Assembly (NCBI RefSeq): GCF_009363435.1
Contig: NZ_CP045354.1
Coordinates: 2,756,501-2,820,500, forward strand
Reading direction: 5' to 3'
Length of the DNA stretch: 64,000 nucleotides
Source of the DNA: Labrenzia sp. THAF82
Lineage (GTDB): Bacteria; Pseudomonadota; Alphaproteobacteria; Rhizobiales; Stappiaceae
The notes below the pieces were generated by a model. It was not told the origin of the DNA, searched no databases, and was given only the letters and a program-made list of their open reading frames with translations. Below, piece after piece: positions 19,027-27,627 of the stretch. A program made the translations under genes and the position numbers. The first letter of the stretch is position 1, and each line of letters starts with the position of its first letter.

Positions 19027-19063
19027 TGCACATAGTGCACTCTTGAAATGTGCACGGTGTGCA
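19027..19063. promoter_or_regulatory. Two TGCAC-N3-GTGCA operators, 24 bp apart
   Basis: TGCAC-ATA-GTGCA (19027-19039) and TGCAC-GGT-GTGCA (19051-19063) are two copies of one palindrome spaced 24 bp, a little over two helical turns. They lie 64-100 nt before the small ORF at 19127, in an otherwise AT-rich 355-base stretch (18772-19126) with no other gene. A dimeric regulator bound to the same helix face is the obvious reading; the factor is unknown. Confidence 0.65.
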
Positions 19064-19126
19064 CCTACTATTCATTTCATCACGCAGCTGCTTCGAAACT
19101 GAACGAGCTGCAGAAGGAGAAGAATA

Positions 19127-19282
19127 ATGAACGTGCACACGGCCAAAATCATGTTGGTTCGGCATCGCCAGGACTATAACCGGGACCGCCTTCCGTGGTT
19201 GCCGTCACGTCTCTACCGTTCATGGCGCGAAGCCCTGCCAAATGTTCAGGAGGTTTTCAGAGCCTCCAGAAAACGGGCCTAA
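19127..19282 (+). CDS. Small Arg-rich protein, 51 residues
   Basis: An ATG preceded by a strong AGAAGGAGA ribosome site opens a 51-codon frame (MNVHTAKIMLVRHRQDYNRD ... ending RASRKRA). It is highly basic with many Arg, contains LPWLPSRLYRSWREAL as a possible amphipathic helix, and has no signal peptide. A terminator lies 73 nt downstream and paired operators upstream, so it has all parts of a transcription unit. I do not recognise the family; similarity to DUF1127-type small Arg-rich proteins is only in size and composition. Confidence 0.6.
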   Translation: MNVHTAKIMLVRHRQDYNRDRLPWLPSRLYRSWREALPNVQEVFRASRKRA

Positions 19283-19354
19283 CCCGATCGGGCCCCAAGA
19301 ATAACAAAATACCGCACGGCGTTCTTATGCCCCGAACGTCGCGACCTCTTAGAC

Positions 19355-19380
19355 AAAACCCGGCTTTTGCCGGGTTTTTT
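19355..19380. terminator. Bidirectional rho-independent terminator
   Basis: AACCCGGC-TTTT-GCCGGGTT flanked by A-run and T-run can end transcription in both directions: from the small ORF on the plus strand and from the LysE gene on the minus strand. Confidence 0.88.
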
Positions 19381-19396
19381 GTTGTCGCACGCACGC

Positions 19397-20038
19397 TCAG
19401 TTACGGCTGAGCAGGAGCTTCAATCCTGCAAAGGCAAAGAAGCCACCAAGCAGCAGCTGTATCGTGCGCCGAGCTTTGCTGTAGACGGAAATCATGGTCG
19501 AGCTGGAAAAAGCCAGCGCATAAAGAGTGTGTATCGCCGCGGACATGATGAAGGTTCCGATAACAATCACTGCGCCGACCCAGAAAGGTGCATCGGCTTT
19601 CAGACCAAGTGATATGATCGCGATCCAGGCCAATGCCGCTTTGGGGTTCATCATCTGAATGATGTAGCCGCGTATGAAATATCCGCTGGGCGTGCGTTTG
19701 CCGCCTTCGAGTTCTCGGGTCTCAAGGTCATGGCGTGATGCTGCAGATTTCAGAGACTTGTAAGCGAGCCAGAGCAGGTATGCTCCGCCGAATATTTTGA
19801 TAACCGTCAGAGCAGAAGCGTAGGCGGCGAGCAATGCGGATAGTCCGAGCACCGTCAGGACAGCCCAAGTGAAAGATCCTGCTGCGACACCGAGTGCCAA
19901 TGACACGCCCGACTTTCTGCCAGTGCTCATGGATGTTCCAAGAACTGCGAGAATGTTTGGGCCCGGGCTGGCAATTGCCAGTAAAAACGCCGAATAGGCG
20001 AGCAGAATTCCTGGCAGGTAGATAGAGATCTGTTCCAC
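19397..20038 (-). CDS. LysE/RhtB-family amino-acid exporter
   Basis: 213 residues from a GTG at 20038, preceded by AAAGGGAAG; the frame runs back to 20128 without conserved sequence. About six membrane helices are visible. The signature ASPGPNILAVLGTSMSTGRKSG near residues 23-44 is the family's conserved N-terminal motif, and MMNPKAALAWIA is its second. Such proteins export amino acids or related metabolites such as homoserine lactone. The gene ends at the shared terminator at 19355. Confidence 0.93.
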   Translation of the reverse strand: MEQISIYLPGILLAYSAFLLAIASPGPNILAVLGTSMSTGRKSGVSLALGVAAGSFTWAVLTVLGLSALLAAYASALTVIKIFGGAYLLWLAYKSLKSAASRHDLETRELEGGKRTPSGYFIRGYIIQMMNPKAALAWIAIISLGLKADAPFWVGAVIVIGTFIMSAAIHTLYALAFSSSTMISVYSKARRTIQLLLGGFFAFAGLKLLLSRN

Positions 20039-20202
20039 GACTGTCTTCCCTTTTGGTGTTCGACCTGAACACCATAAGAGGTCAATTGCAGGCAATGTTT
20101 CGAGCTGGATCGAACTGTGCCGCCTCATTTCCGGGTGATTGGCTGAATTGACCCCATCTTGTCGATTGGGTCTGAGGCAAGTTTGCTGACGACCTGAAAA
20201 GT

Positions 20203-20892
20203 CTAGTCCACCGGGAAAAGCTGCCTAATCTCGGCTTGCCCCTTTGGCGAGAACCGCACTGTTCGGCTGTTTCGGTCTCGACGCAGCCAGTCCTTCTCAA
20301 TGAAGTGGGTCAACAAGGCAGCGCCCAGACTGCCGGCAAGATGGTTTCGGCGCTCACTCCAATCGAGGCACACTCTGCAGAGCGGCCGCCGACTTGCGGT
20401 CAAGGCGTCGAGATCGATCCCGATCTCCCTGACAAAACTGCTTCCGTTTTCGGTCAGACCAAAGCCGCCCTTTGCACCGGTAATAGCCAGAAAGTCACGC
20501 GAATGCAGGCTGTCGAAGATGCGCACGGCCATATCGCCCGCCAGATGGTCGTAACAAACTCTTGCAGCTCGCATTGCCGGATCCTTTGGTCCGGTACGTG
20601 TGCGCAAGTGGCCCTTGCGTGCGGCCAGTCCCATCACAGCTTCGAGTACAGCGCCGACTTCAGGACCGGCAAGCGTGAAATAGCGGTGCCTGCCTTGCTT
20701 GGCCTGCAAGAGCAAGCCACCCTCCATCAGCTTTTTAAGGTGGGAACTTGCGGTTTGACCGGTGACACCGGCTTCTGCTGCCAGTTCCGTGGCGGTCAGT
20801 GCCTTGCCGCTCAAGAGTGCGCCCAGCATGTTGGCACGCGCGGGATCACCTATCAGTGCGCCAATGCGGGCAATGTCTGGACCTTCTTTCAC
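20203..20892 (-). CDS. ArsR-like winged-helix transcriptional regulator
   Basis: 229 residues from a GTG at 20892 with GAGGGG just upstream. The longer frame to 21114 would run across the divergent gene and is rejected. Residues about 6-85 form an ArsR-type winged helix (IGALIGDPARANMLGALLSG, TATELAAEAGVTGQTASSHLKKLMEGG). The C-terminal ~130 residues are an uncharacterised extension typical of a subfamily found beside small oxidoreductase genes. It is divergent (90 bp) from the NIPSNAP-monooxygenase-EamA set, its probable target. Confidence 0.88.
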   Translation of the reverse strand: MKEGPDIARIGALIGDPARANMLGALLSGKALTATELAAEAGVTGQTASSHLKKLMEGGLLLQAKQGRHRYFTLAGPEVGAVLEAVMGLAARKGHLRTRTGPKDPAMRAARVCYDHLAGDMAVRIFDSLHSRDFLAITGAKGGFGLTENGSSFVREIGIDLDALTASRRPLCRVCLDWSERRNHLAGSLGAALLTHFIEKDWLRRDRNSRTVRFSPKGQAEIRQLFPVD

Positions 20893-20982
20893 GATTTTCC
20901 CCTCATGGTTCGATCTCCATCGAAGCATTGATGTCATGCAACATGGCACAAAGCCGGTCCACCGACCACCGGAAAGGACTTC

Positions 20983-21318
20983 ATGATGATCACATGTTTC
21001 ATCCGCTATCATATCGATCCGACAAAGCGGACAGCTTTTGATACCTATGCACGCAATTGGGGGCAGGCGATTCCCAGATGTGGCGCTGATCTGATCGGCT
21101 ACTATGCGCCGCATGAAGGCTCGTCAACGCTTGCATACGGTGTTTATTCTATCGAAAACCTGGCGGCTTACGAAGCTTATCGAGCCCGGCTCGCTGCCGA
21201 TCCGCTGGGACAGGAAAACTACGCTTTCGCCCAATCGGAAAAATTCATCTTGCGGGAAGACCGTACCTTTCTGAAACTGGCGTCCGCACCGCATGCCGTC
21301 GAGGGAGCAAAAAAGTGA
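20983..21318 (+). CDS. NIPSNAP-family protein
   Basis: 111 residues. The segments [42 protein letters not shown] (start, middle and end of that stretch are clear family features) identify a ferredoxin-like dimeric alpha/beta barrel of the NIPSNAP type. Bacterial members often act in small-molecule oxidation or detoxification, but no activity is assigned. Two adjacent ATG codons (20983, 20986) are possible starts. Its stop overlaps the next gene's GTG. Confidence 0.88.
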   Translation: MMITCFIRYHIDPTKRTAFDTYARNWGQAIPRCGADLIGYYAPHEGSSTLAYGVYSIENLAAYEAYRARLAADPLGQENYAFAQSEKFILREDRTFLKLASAPHAVEGAKK

Positions 21319-21659
21319 TTGTCGTGATTTTCGAAGTAATCCCGCATGCGGACAAACAGCAGGCTTATCTGGACGTGGCGGCCGAAATGCGCCCACTTGT
21401 TGAACAGATTGACGGTTTCCTCTCTGTTGAGCGGTTTCAGAGCCTGACCAATCCCGAAAAGCTTTTGTCCCTTTCCTACTTTCGTGATGAAGCCGCCTTG
21501 AACGAATGGCGTCAGTTGACGCAACACCGCAAGGCACAGGCAGTGGGCAGGGGGAGTTACTTCAAAGACTACCGGCTTCGGGTCGCACATGTCCTGCGGG
21601 ACTACGGCATGGAAGAACGGTCCGAAGCACCGGACGACAGCCGTGCGCTCCTCGGCTAG
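21315..21659 (+). CDS. Antibiotic-biosynthesis-monooxygenase (ABM) domain protein
   Basis: 114 residues with GTG start overlapping the NIPSNAP stop (GTGA), so translation is coupled. The ABM fold is suggested by [20 protein letters not shown], the central [12 protein letters not shown] and the [11 protein letters not shown] helix. Cofactor-free ABM proteins oxidise quinols or polyketides, while others degrade heme; heme-type Asn/Trp residues are not evident. With NIPSNAP it makes two related dimeric barrel proteins in tandem. Confidence 0.88.
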   Translation: MIVVIFEVIPHADKQQAYLDVAAEMRPLVEQIDGFLSVERFQSLTNPEKLLSLSYFRDEAALNEWRQLTQHRKAQAVGRGSYFKDYRLRVAHVLRDYGMEERSEAPDDSRALLG

Positions 21660-21673
21660 AACAAAATACTCTC

Positions 21674-22561
21674 ATGCAAAGTCGCGCTCTTGAATACACC
21701 CTTTTGGGGTGTCTCGCCCTGTTGTGGGGCTCATCCTATATGTGGATTGCTCTTGCGCTGCCAACGATCCCGCCAACGACGTTGATTTCCATTCGCGTTG
21801 CTCTCGCGTCGGTCATCTTGTTGGCAATAATGGCCTTTTGGGGCATCCGATTGCCTTTGGATGCACGTAGTTGGCGCTTGTTCATGGTTCAGTCGCTGGT
21901 CAACAGCACCGGCCCGTGGATGTTGCTTGCCTGGGGGCAACAATATGCCGGTACCGCGGTTTCCAGTGTCTTGAACTCAACATCGCCGCTCTGGGTCTTT
22001 GCCTTTTCGTTTGTGTTGCTGCAAAGCGGAAACCGGCCGGGTGCCAGACAATTGGCTGGTGCACTTCTTGGATTTGCGGGCATCGTGCTCATTGTTGGCA
22101 CAGGCGCGCTGGATGATTTGGGGCAGAATCTATTGCCGCAACTGGCCGTTCTCCTGAGTGCGGTGCTATACGGATTTGCAGCTCTTCGCGGCAGACTGTT
22201 TGCCGGTATGCACCCTATCGTTCCGGCCTGCGGGACACTTCTATGTTCAGCACTGGTGCTTGTTCCTGCAAGTCTGATTGTGGACAGTCCCTGGCAACTT
22301 GCGCCCAGCCTGATGGGCATTGGCGCTGCGATTTTCCTCGGCACGGCCTGCACGGCTCTGGCATTTCTGATCTATTTCCGTCTTCTGTCGACACTCGGAG
22401 CCATGGGAACGGCCAGTCAGGCCTACCTGCGATCCGGCGTTGGGGTCTTTCTGGGGGTCGTGTTTCTATCTGAGACGCTTGATATTGAGACCTTTGTCGG
22501 AATCTGCCTTGCCATTCTCGGGGTGGTTCTGATCAACTGGCCGAAGAGGCGAAACGTTTGA
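21674..22561 (+). CDS. EamA/DMT-family transporter
   Basis: 295 residues with ten predicted membrane helices and the duplicated EamA domain (ALLWGSSYMWIALALP at the start, LLSAVLYGFAALRGRLF and FLGTACTALAFLIYFRLL in the second half). ATG 21674 lies 14 nt after the preceding stop; the frame further upstream overlaps the ABM gene. Members export drugs or metabolites. Co-expression with NIPSNAP and ABM suggests export of an oxidised small molecule. Confidence 0.92.
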   Translation: MQSRALEYTLLGCLALLWGSSYMWIALALPTIPPTTLISIRVALASVILLAIMAFWGIRLPLDARSWRLFMVQSLVNSTGPWMLLAWGQQYAGTAVSSVLNSTSPLWVFAFSFVLLQSGNRPGARQLAGALLGFAGIVLIVGTGALDDLGQNLLPQLAVLLSAVLYGFAALRGRLFAGMHPIVPACGTLLCSALVLVPASLIVDSPWQLAPSLMGIGAAIFLGTACTALAFLIYFRLLSTLGAMGTASQAYLRSGVGVFLGVVFLSETLDIETFVGICLAILGVVLINWPKRRNV

Positions 22562-22590
22562 AGTGTACCGCCGCCAGGTAAGGAGGTGTC

Positions 22591-23013
22591 ATGAGTGTCC
22601 TAACCGTTTTTGAGGCCGGGTCCCGGCCGACCAAACGTGCCAATCCAGAGTATTTTACCGGCTCTGTCTGGCAGGATCCGGTGATAGAAGCACCTGCACC
22701 GGCACGGGTCCGGGCACTAAGGGTCACGTTTGAACCGAAGGCGCGCACCCACTGGCACACCCACCCGCTTGGACAGACCTTGCACATTCTGGAAGGTGCC
22801 GGGTTCGTCCATGTCTGGGGACAGGAAAAGCTGTCGATACTGCCGGGCGACGTCGTCTGGATCCCACCAGGTGTGAAGCACTGGCACGGAGCCGGACCAA
22901 ACACCACGATGGTACATCTGGCCATTCAGGAAGAGTTGGACGGTTCTGTCGCCGAGTGGCTGGAAGCAGTCGACGACGCTACATACGCAGGCGGGATAGA
23001 AGCGCGGCGGTAA
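22591..23013 (+). CDS. Cupin-domain protein
   Basis: 140 residues, single conserved barrel. Metal-binding motif 1 reads HWHTHPLGQTLHILEGAG and motif 2 PGDVVWIPPGVKHWHGAG; the histidines are those of the (R)-cupin/quercetinase-like group. It closely resembles small cupins often annotated as carboxymuconolactone-decarboxylase-associated. It starts 29 nt after the EamA gene with AAGGAGG before ATG and probably ends that operon. Confidence 0.92.
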   Translation: MSVLTVFEAGSRPTKRANPEYFTGSVWQDPVIEAPAPARVRALRVTFEPKARTHWHTHPLGQTLHILEGAGFVHVWGQEKLSILPGDVVWIPPGVKHWHGAGPNTTMVHLAIQEELDGSVAEWLEAVDDATYAGGIEARR

Positions 23014-23061
23014 TGGCAACCCTGGTTTAAGGTCGTGCTGAATCTGCGGATTTTGGCCTAG

Positions 23062-24510
23062 TCAGTTTCTCAATTCTCCCAAAGGCAACCGCAATTCGGC
23101 AACCAGCCCGCCTTCGGGGTGGTTGCGCAAGTTGATCGTCCCGCCATGGGCGTGGATGATCGAGCGGGTGATGGCAAGGCCGAGGCCGATGCCTCCGGTT
23201 TCCTCGCTTCGGGATTCTTCAAGCCTGACAAACGGTTCGAAGACATCCTTAAGCCTGTCTTCCGGAATTCCGGGTCCTTTGTCGCGAATGGAAACAATCA
23301 CATCGCTGCCGCTTTGCTCAGCTTTGACTGTTACCGCTTCCCCGTAACGAATTGCGTTTTCGATCAGGTTCCTAAGCGCGCGTTTCATTGCAACGGGCCG
23401 GCAAGACAGGATGATGGTCCCGTCGGTCTTCACGCTGCAGTCATTGCCCATATCTTCCTGGTCACTAGCCAGAGCCTCCAGCATTGCACCAAGATCTGCC
23501 CTCTCAGCGGGTTCTGCATTGGCCTCGTCCCTGGCAAAGCGCAGCGTGGCCTCCGTCATCGCCGCCATTTCTTCCAGTGTCTCGATCATCTTTTCCCGGT
23601 TCTCGTCATCATCGATAAACTCGGCCCTGATCCGAAGCGATGTGATGGGAGTTCTGAGATCGTGACTGATGGCCGCCAGCATGCGGGTCCGGTCTTTGAC
23701 AAAGCGCGTCAGTCGATCCTGCATGTCATTGAAAGAGCTGGTGAGAGCACGCACTTCCTTCGGCCCTGTGGGATGGAGCGCTTCGAGATCTTCACCTCGG
23801 CCAAGTTTCTCGGCTGATACGGCCAGATCCTTCAGCGGTCTCGTAACGCGGCGAACCGCGAACCCTATGATCAAAACGGCGGCCAGAGCGGTCAGGCCAA
23901 GTTGTACCAAAAGCGGTATGATTGCCCCCTTGGGAGGGCGATAACTGGTCGCGACATTCAGCCAGCGTCCATCGGCTTGCTGAATGGAAAGCGAAAGATC
24001 TTCAGGCTTGTTCATGATCCGCTTGAGATTGGGGGGCCTTTCGCCTTTTGGAACATCGCGCCAGCTTGGGTTTCTGTCGTCATTCCTTGCACGGTCGCGC
24101 GGTCCCCGCTTTTCGTCCGCGTGTATGTTGATATGCGCGACATAATCGTGCCCGAGCCTGTTGCTGATGTAGCCTTGCAAGCGCTGTTCGAACCGCGATG
24201 CACCGGGCTTTGGAGCGAGCGGAGTGTCCCCGATCCAGAAAATGGCATACCGGCTGCTGCTGGCATCCAGGATTTTCTGTTGCAGCTCTTCAGGTGTTTC
24301 TTCAAGCAGCGTTGCGATCGAGATCGCTCTCGACAGAAGATTGTCCCGTGCAGCGGCAACCATGGTGATGCGGCGCTCATCATGGAAAATCCAGACGCTG
24401 AGCGCCTGTGCAGCAACGATGGCTGCCAGAAGCAGTACAATCAATTGCGCCGCAATTGATTTGGGCCATAGCCGATAGAGCGTTGTCTTTATGAGTTGAG
24501 GAGCGCTCAT
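23062..24510 (-). CDS. Membrane sensor histidine kinase
   Basis: 482 residues: membrane helix ~18-40, a periplasmic segment ~45-195 rich in charged residues (RGPRDRARNDDRN), a second helix ~197-220, HAMP ~221-275, phospho-acceptor His283 in ISHDLRTPIT, and an ATPase domain with N box NLIENAIRYG, G1 DKGPGIPED and G2 GGIGLGL. The ATG overlaps the response-regulator stop by 4 nt. The divergent EF-hand protein gene is a likely target of the pair, so the signal may be periplasmic and cation-related, but this is inferred. Confidence 0.95.
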   Translation of the reverse strand: MSAPQLIKTTLYRLWPKSIAAQLIVLLLAAIVAAQALSVWIFHDERRITMVAAARDNLLSRAISIATLLEETPEELQQKILDASSSRYAIFWIGDTPLAPKPGASRFEQRLQGYISNRLGHDYVAHINIHADEKRGPRDRARNDDRNPSWRDVPKGERPPNLKRIMNKPEDLSLSIQQADGRWLNVATSYRPPKGAIIPLLVQLGLTALAAVLIIGFAVRRVTRPLKDLAVSAEKLGRGEDLEALHPTGPKEVRALTSSFNDMQDRLTRFVKDRTRMLAAISHDLRTPITSLRIRAEFIDDDENREKMIETLEEMAAMTEATLRFARDEANAEPAERADLGAMLEALASDQEDMGNDCSVKTDGTIILSCRPVAMKRALRNLIENAIRYGEAVTVKAEQSGSDVIVSIRDKGPGIPEDRLKDVFEPFVRLEESRSEETGGIGLGLAITRSIIHAHGGTINLRNHPEGGLVAELRLPLGELRN

Positions 24511-25235
24511 GCGGTTCCGTCTTTGACTTCGGCGGTAAACATATAGCCGCCGCCCCAGACTGTCTTGATCAGCTTCGGGTCTTTCGGATCTGTTTCTATT
24601 TTCCTGCGCAGACGCGACACCTGGTTGTCGATGGACCTGTCGAAGACTGCCGGTGTGCGTCCCGTGGTGAGGTCGAGCAACTGGTCGCGATTGAGCACCA
24701 TTTTCGGCCGTTTCAAGAACGCGCAGAGCAGCTGAAATTCACCGCTTGAAAGTGCAACGGCCACGCCCTCAGGGTCCATCAGCTCACGGCGGGACACGTT
24801 GAGCGCCCAACCGTCGAAGGACAGCAATTCCTGTTCAATCGGATCGCGCTCCTTTGGAACGAGCGACGTTCGCCTGAGCACGGCCCGGATCCGGGCAAGA
24901 AGTTCGCGAGGGTTGAACGGCTTGGTGACATAGTCGTCTGCGCCTATTTCCAGACCAATGACCCGATCCGTGTCGTCGGCCATGGCTGTCAGCAGGATCA
25001 CCGGCAAGGACCCTGTTTCCACAAGGTGCCGGCACAGTGACAGCCCGTCTTCGCCGGGCATCATGATGTCCAGAACGACGAGGTCAATTGATGCCGCTTT
25101 CAATGCCTTGCGCGCGTGAGCAGCATTTTCCGCACTCGTTGCGCGCATGCCGTTCTTGATCAGATAGCGGGCCAGCGTTTCACGAATGTCGCGGTGGTCG
25201 TCCACCACCAGAATATGCGGGCTCGGGTCGCTCAC
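24507..25235 (-). CDS. OmpR-family response regulator
   Basis: 242 residues: receiver domain with acidic pocket (VVDDH), phospho-acceptor Asp56 in VLDIMMP, Thr and Lys switch residues (LLTA, TKP), then an OmpR/PhoB winged helix (~140-235, SIDNQVSRLRRKIE, GGGYMF). It is first in the operon with the kinase. The 228-bp divergent region to the EF-hand gene probably holds its binding sites. Confidence 0.96.
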   Translation of the reverse strand: MSDPSPHILVVDDHRDIRETLARYLIKNGMRATSAENAAHARKALKAASIDLVVLDIMMPGEDGLSLCRHLVETGSLPVILLTAMADDTDRVIGLEIGADDYVTKPFNPRELLARIRAVLRRTSLVPKERDPIEQELLSFDGWALNVSRRELMDPEGVAVALSSGEFQLLCAFLKRPKMVLNRDQLLDLTTGRTPAVFDRSIDNQVSRLRRKIETDPKDPKLIKTVWGGGYMFTAEVKDGTA

Positions 25236-25351
25236 GTTTGTCTCCGTCTTGGCAGCGGGTTCTGTACTTGGTGTCCATCCGCCACTTCATTGTGTCTAAA
25301 GCCTAAATAATAACAAGCGCACCCACGTGCGAGGCGAGTTTGTATCAAAGT

Positions 25352-25386
25352 GTGTCGCAGGGGCCAAACGGGACACTTGGCGACAC
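25352..25386. promoter_or_regulatory. Inverted repeat between the two-component operon and the EF-hand gene
   Basis: GTGTCGC (25352-25358) and GCGACAC (25380-25386) are exact inverted copies 21 bp apart. The central GGGACACTTGG adds another GACAC. Position in the divergent promoter suggests a response-regulator site, but OmpR-type regulators usually use direct repeats, so confidence is low. Confidence 0.35.
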
Positions 25387-25463
25387 TTCGAGCCGCCCAG
25401 AAGGGTATTCCTGCGACAATTGCTTCCTACGTTCGGCTCATCAACGAACAAGGAGTTGTTGGA

Positions 25464-26432
25464 ATGAAACCGTTCAAGAAGATTGCAATTGCCGCCCTGG
25501 CTGCGAGCGTCGCGGGCACCGCGCTGACCGCCGGCATGTCTGCGTCTGCCCAGAGTGGCCCTGCATCGGGGGACGGGGGCAAAGAAATTCAACAGCCGGT
25601 CGCCGAGCGCATGGCCCATAAGGGTGAGCGAAGCGGTCGCGGCTGGGGCCGGGGTCATCGCGGGGGTGAGCGACGTGCCGAACGCCTGTTTGAGCGTTTT
25701 GACGTGGACAAGGATGGCGTCATTACAGCTGAAGAGATCGCCGAAGTCCGGTCTGAGAACTTCGCGGCAGCGGATACCGATGGAAGCGGCGAAATCAGCC
25801 TCGAAGAATTCAAGGCAGAATTCCTGACCCGGTCGAATGATCGCATGGTTCGTGCGTTCCAGTTCCTGGATACGGACGGCGACGGTACGGTGACACAGGC
25901 AGAATACGATGCAGCCGCCAACCGTCTTTTCAATCGGCTTGATCGCGATGGAAACGGCACGGTTGAACGTGTCCGCGGTCAGCGGGGACAGAATGCCGGC
26001 GAAGGCGGCCAACGGGCCGAGCGCGGTGAACGCGGCGGACGCCGTGGCGGACACGGACGGGGCGGTCCCGGTCGGATGTTCCTGAGCCTCTTTGACACGG
26101 ATGGCGATGGTTCCGTAACCCGAGAAGACTTCGATGCACAGCGTGCTGAATTGTTTTCGCTTGCCGACACAAACGGGAGCGGATCGTTCACGCTGGAAGA
26201 CTTTGGTCCGATGTGGATGTCAGTCAATGAGAACCGCATCGTCGACATGTTCCAGCGCGCTGATGCCGACGGAAGTCTCGGTGTCACAGCCGAAGAGCAT
26301 GGAAAGCGCCTTGACCGACTGATGGATCGCGCCGACCGAAACAAAGATGGCGTGATCACCAAAGCCGACTTCAAAGGCGGCAAGAAAATGAAGGGTAAAG
26401 GTCGGGGTCACGGCAAACAGCAGCGAGGATAA
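25464..26432 (+). CDS. Secreted multi-EF-hand protein (eight loops)
   Basis: 322 residues: signal peptide 1-29, a Gly/Arg-rich linker, then EF-hand loops beginning near residues 80, 104, 136, 160, 211, 235, 267 and 291 (for example DTDGDGTVTQAE, DTDGDGSVTRED). A second Gly/Arg-rich linker (~171-205) splits them into two groups of four. The loop near 267 (DADGSLGVTAEE) is degenerate. It should bind calcium in the periplasm or outside. RBS AAGGAG precedes ATG 25464. It is divergent from the response regulator/kinase operon, which likely controls it, and ends at a strong terminator. Confidence 0.94.
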   Translation: MKPFKKIAIAALAASVAGTALTAGMSASAQSGPASGDGGKEIQQPVAERMAHKGERSGRGWGRGHRGGERRAERLFERFDVDKDGVITAEEIAEVRSENFAAADTDGSGEISLEEFKAEFLTRSNDRMVRAFQFLDTDGDGTVTQAEYDAAANRLFNRLDRDGNGTVERVRGQRGQNAGEGGQRAERGERGGRRGGHGRGGPGRMFLSLFDTDGDGSVTREDFDAQRAELFSLADTNGSGSFTLEDFGPMWMSVNENRIVDMFQRADADGSLGVTAEEHGKRLDRLMDRADRNKDGVITKADFKGGKKMKGKGRGHGKQQRG

Positions 26433-26500
26433 GAGGCTTCTGGTCAAATGGCCTGACAGCATTTCCCCGCACTTCCTACCCACACCCGCGGGGGGACAGA

Positions 26501-26530
26501 GGGGGAGCCGCCATTGCGGCTCCCCCTTTT
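26501..26530 (+). terminator. Rho-independent terminator after the EF-hand gene
   Basis: GGGGGAGCCGC-CATT-GCGGCTCCCCC followed by TTTT forms an 11-bp perfect GC-rich stem. Confidence 0.93.
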
Positions 26531-26605
26531 GACTGTTTTCGCCCGTGTTACGTGAATCTCAAGATTTTGCCGTGATAGTGCGCGCGTCAGAATTGGGAGA
26601 TCACC

Positions 26606-27607
26606 ATGGCCAAGCCAGGATTGAACGACTTCGTTGCGGCAAAGATTGCGGAAAGACGCGTCAGTGAAGACGATGTCGTCACGTTGCGCAGATACATCTA
26701 CGGCGATATGGCCGTGTCGCTGGAAGAAGGTGCTTCACTCTTTCACCTGAACAACGCATCGCCCGATCTTTGCGAGGCATGGTTTGTGCTCTTTCCCGAA
26801 GCGGTTGCCGACATTCTCGTCAATCAGGCCAGTCCTCAGGGTTACGTCTCAAATGACAATGCCGATTGGTTGATCGGTCAAATCACCGCAGACGGCAAGG
26901 TGTGTTCAGCAACCGAACTGGATGCCGTATTGCATGTGCTTGAGAAGGCGCGTGAAGTCCCTGAAAGTCTTGAATTGTTTGCACTAAACACGGTCAAAGA
27001 CAGTGTCTTGACCGGCAATGGTGCTACGCGTTCAGGAGAGCAATTGAGACCGGGTGTTATCGGAGATGCCGAGGTCGAGCTGTTGCGCAGAGTGCTTTAT
27101 GCAGGATCCGGCAGCCGCGGCTCGGCCATATCCAGGGCTGAAGCTGAAATCCTGTTCGAGTTGAACGACGCGACCGTTGAAGCTGACAATGCCCCGGCTT
27201 GGTCAGAACTCTTCGTGAAAGCCGTTGCCAACTACATGATGGCCATGTCCGGTTTCACACCACCTTCCCGGGATGTTGCTCTTGCCCGTGAAAACTGGCT
27301 TGAGACGCCGGGTGGTTTTGACGGCGGGCTTGGCGGTTTTTTCAAGAAAATGATTGGCGGAGGCCTTGGCGGTGAGCTCGATGCACATGAGAGCAAGCCG
27401 TCGGCATATGCCGAGCGAGGCGCTGCGATTGAAGAGGAAATCGCGCGGAACGAAATCGTTACGGAAGAAGAGGCTTCCTGGCTGGTGACGCGAATAGGCC
27501 AGGACGGCGTCTTGCACGAAAACGAGAAATCCCTGCTGCGGTTCATCCGCGAGGAAAGCCCGAATATTCATCCTCTTTTGAAGCCGCTGATGGACAAGGC
27601 GATTTGA
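26606..27607 (+). CDS. Internally duplicated protein of unknown function
   Basis: 333 residues, cytoplasmic and acidic. Two similar halves are seen: LRRYIYGDM...LFHLNNAS...AWFVLFPEAVADIL (about 27-72) matches LRRVLYAGS...LFELNDAT...AWSELFVKAVANYM (about 160-212), and the W-containing WLIGQITADGKVCSATE (~92-108) matches WLVTRIGQDGVLHENE (~292-307). Each half is therefore a ~130-residue alpha-helical unit with an acidic DG loop. A Gly-rich segment (GGFDGGLGGFFKKMIGGG) splits the second copy. TerB-like or calcium-binding helical domains are possible, but I do not recognise the family. Confidence 0.8.
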   Translation: MAKPGLNDFVAAKIAERRVSEDDVVTLRRYIYGDMAVSLEEGASLFHLNNASPDLCEAWFVLFPEAVADILVNQASPQGYVSNDNADWLIGQITADGKVCSATELDAVLHVLEKAREVPESLELFALNTVKDSVLTGNGATRSGEQLRPGVIGDAEVELLRRVLYAGSGSRGSAISRAEAEILFELNDATVEADNAPAWSELFVKAVANYMMAMSGFTPPSRDVALARENWLETPGGFDGGLGGFFKKMIGGGLGGELDAHESKPSAYAERGAAIEEEIARNEIVTEEEASWLVTRIGQDGVLHENEKSLLRFIREESPNIHPLLKPLMDKAI

Positions 27608-27627
27608 CCGCTTGACCGGTCAGTCGC

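Noticed and set aside
21506..21673. Upstream in-frame extension of the EamA gene
   Set aside because: It overlaps the ABM gene in another frame and lacks a membrane helix or conserved residues; ATG 21674 gives a typical length.
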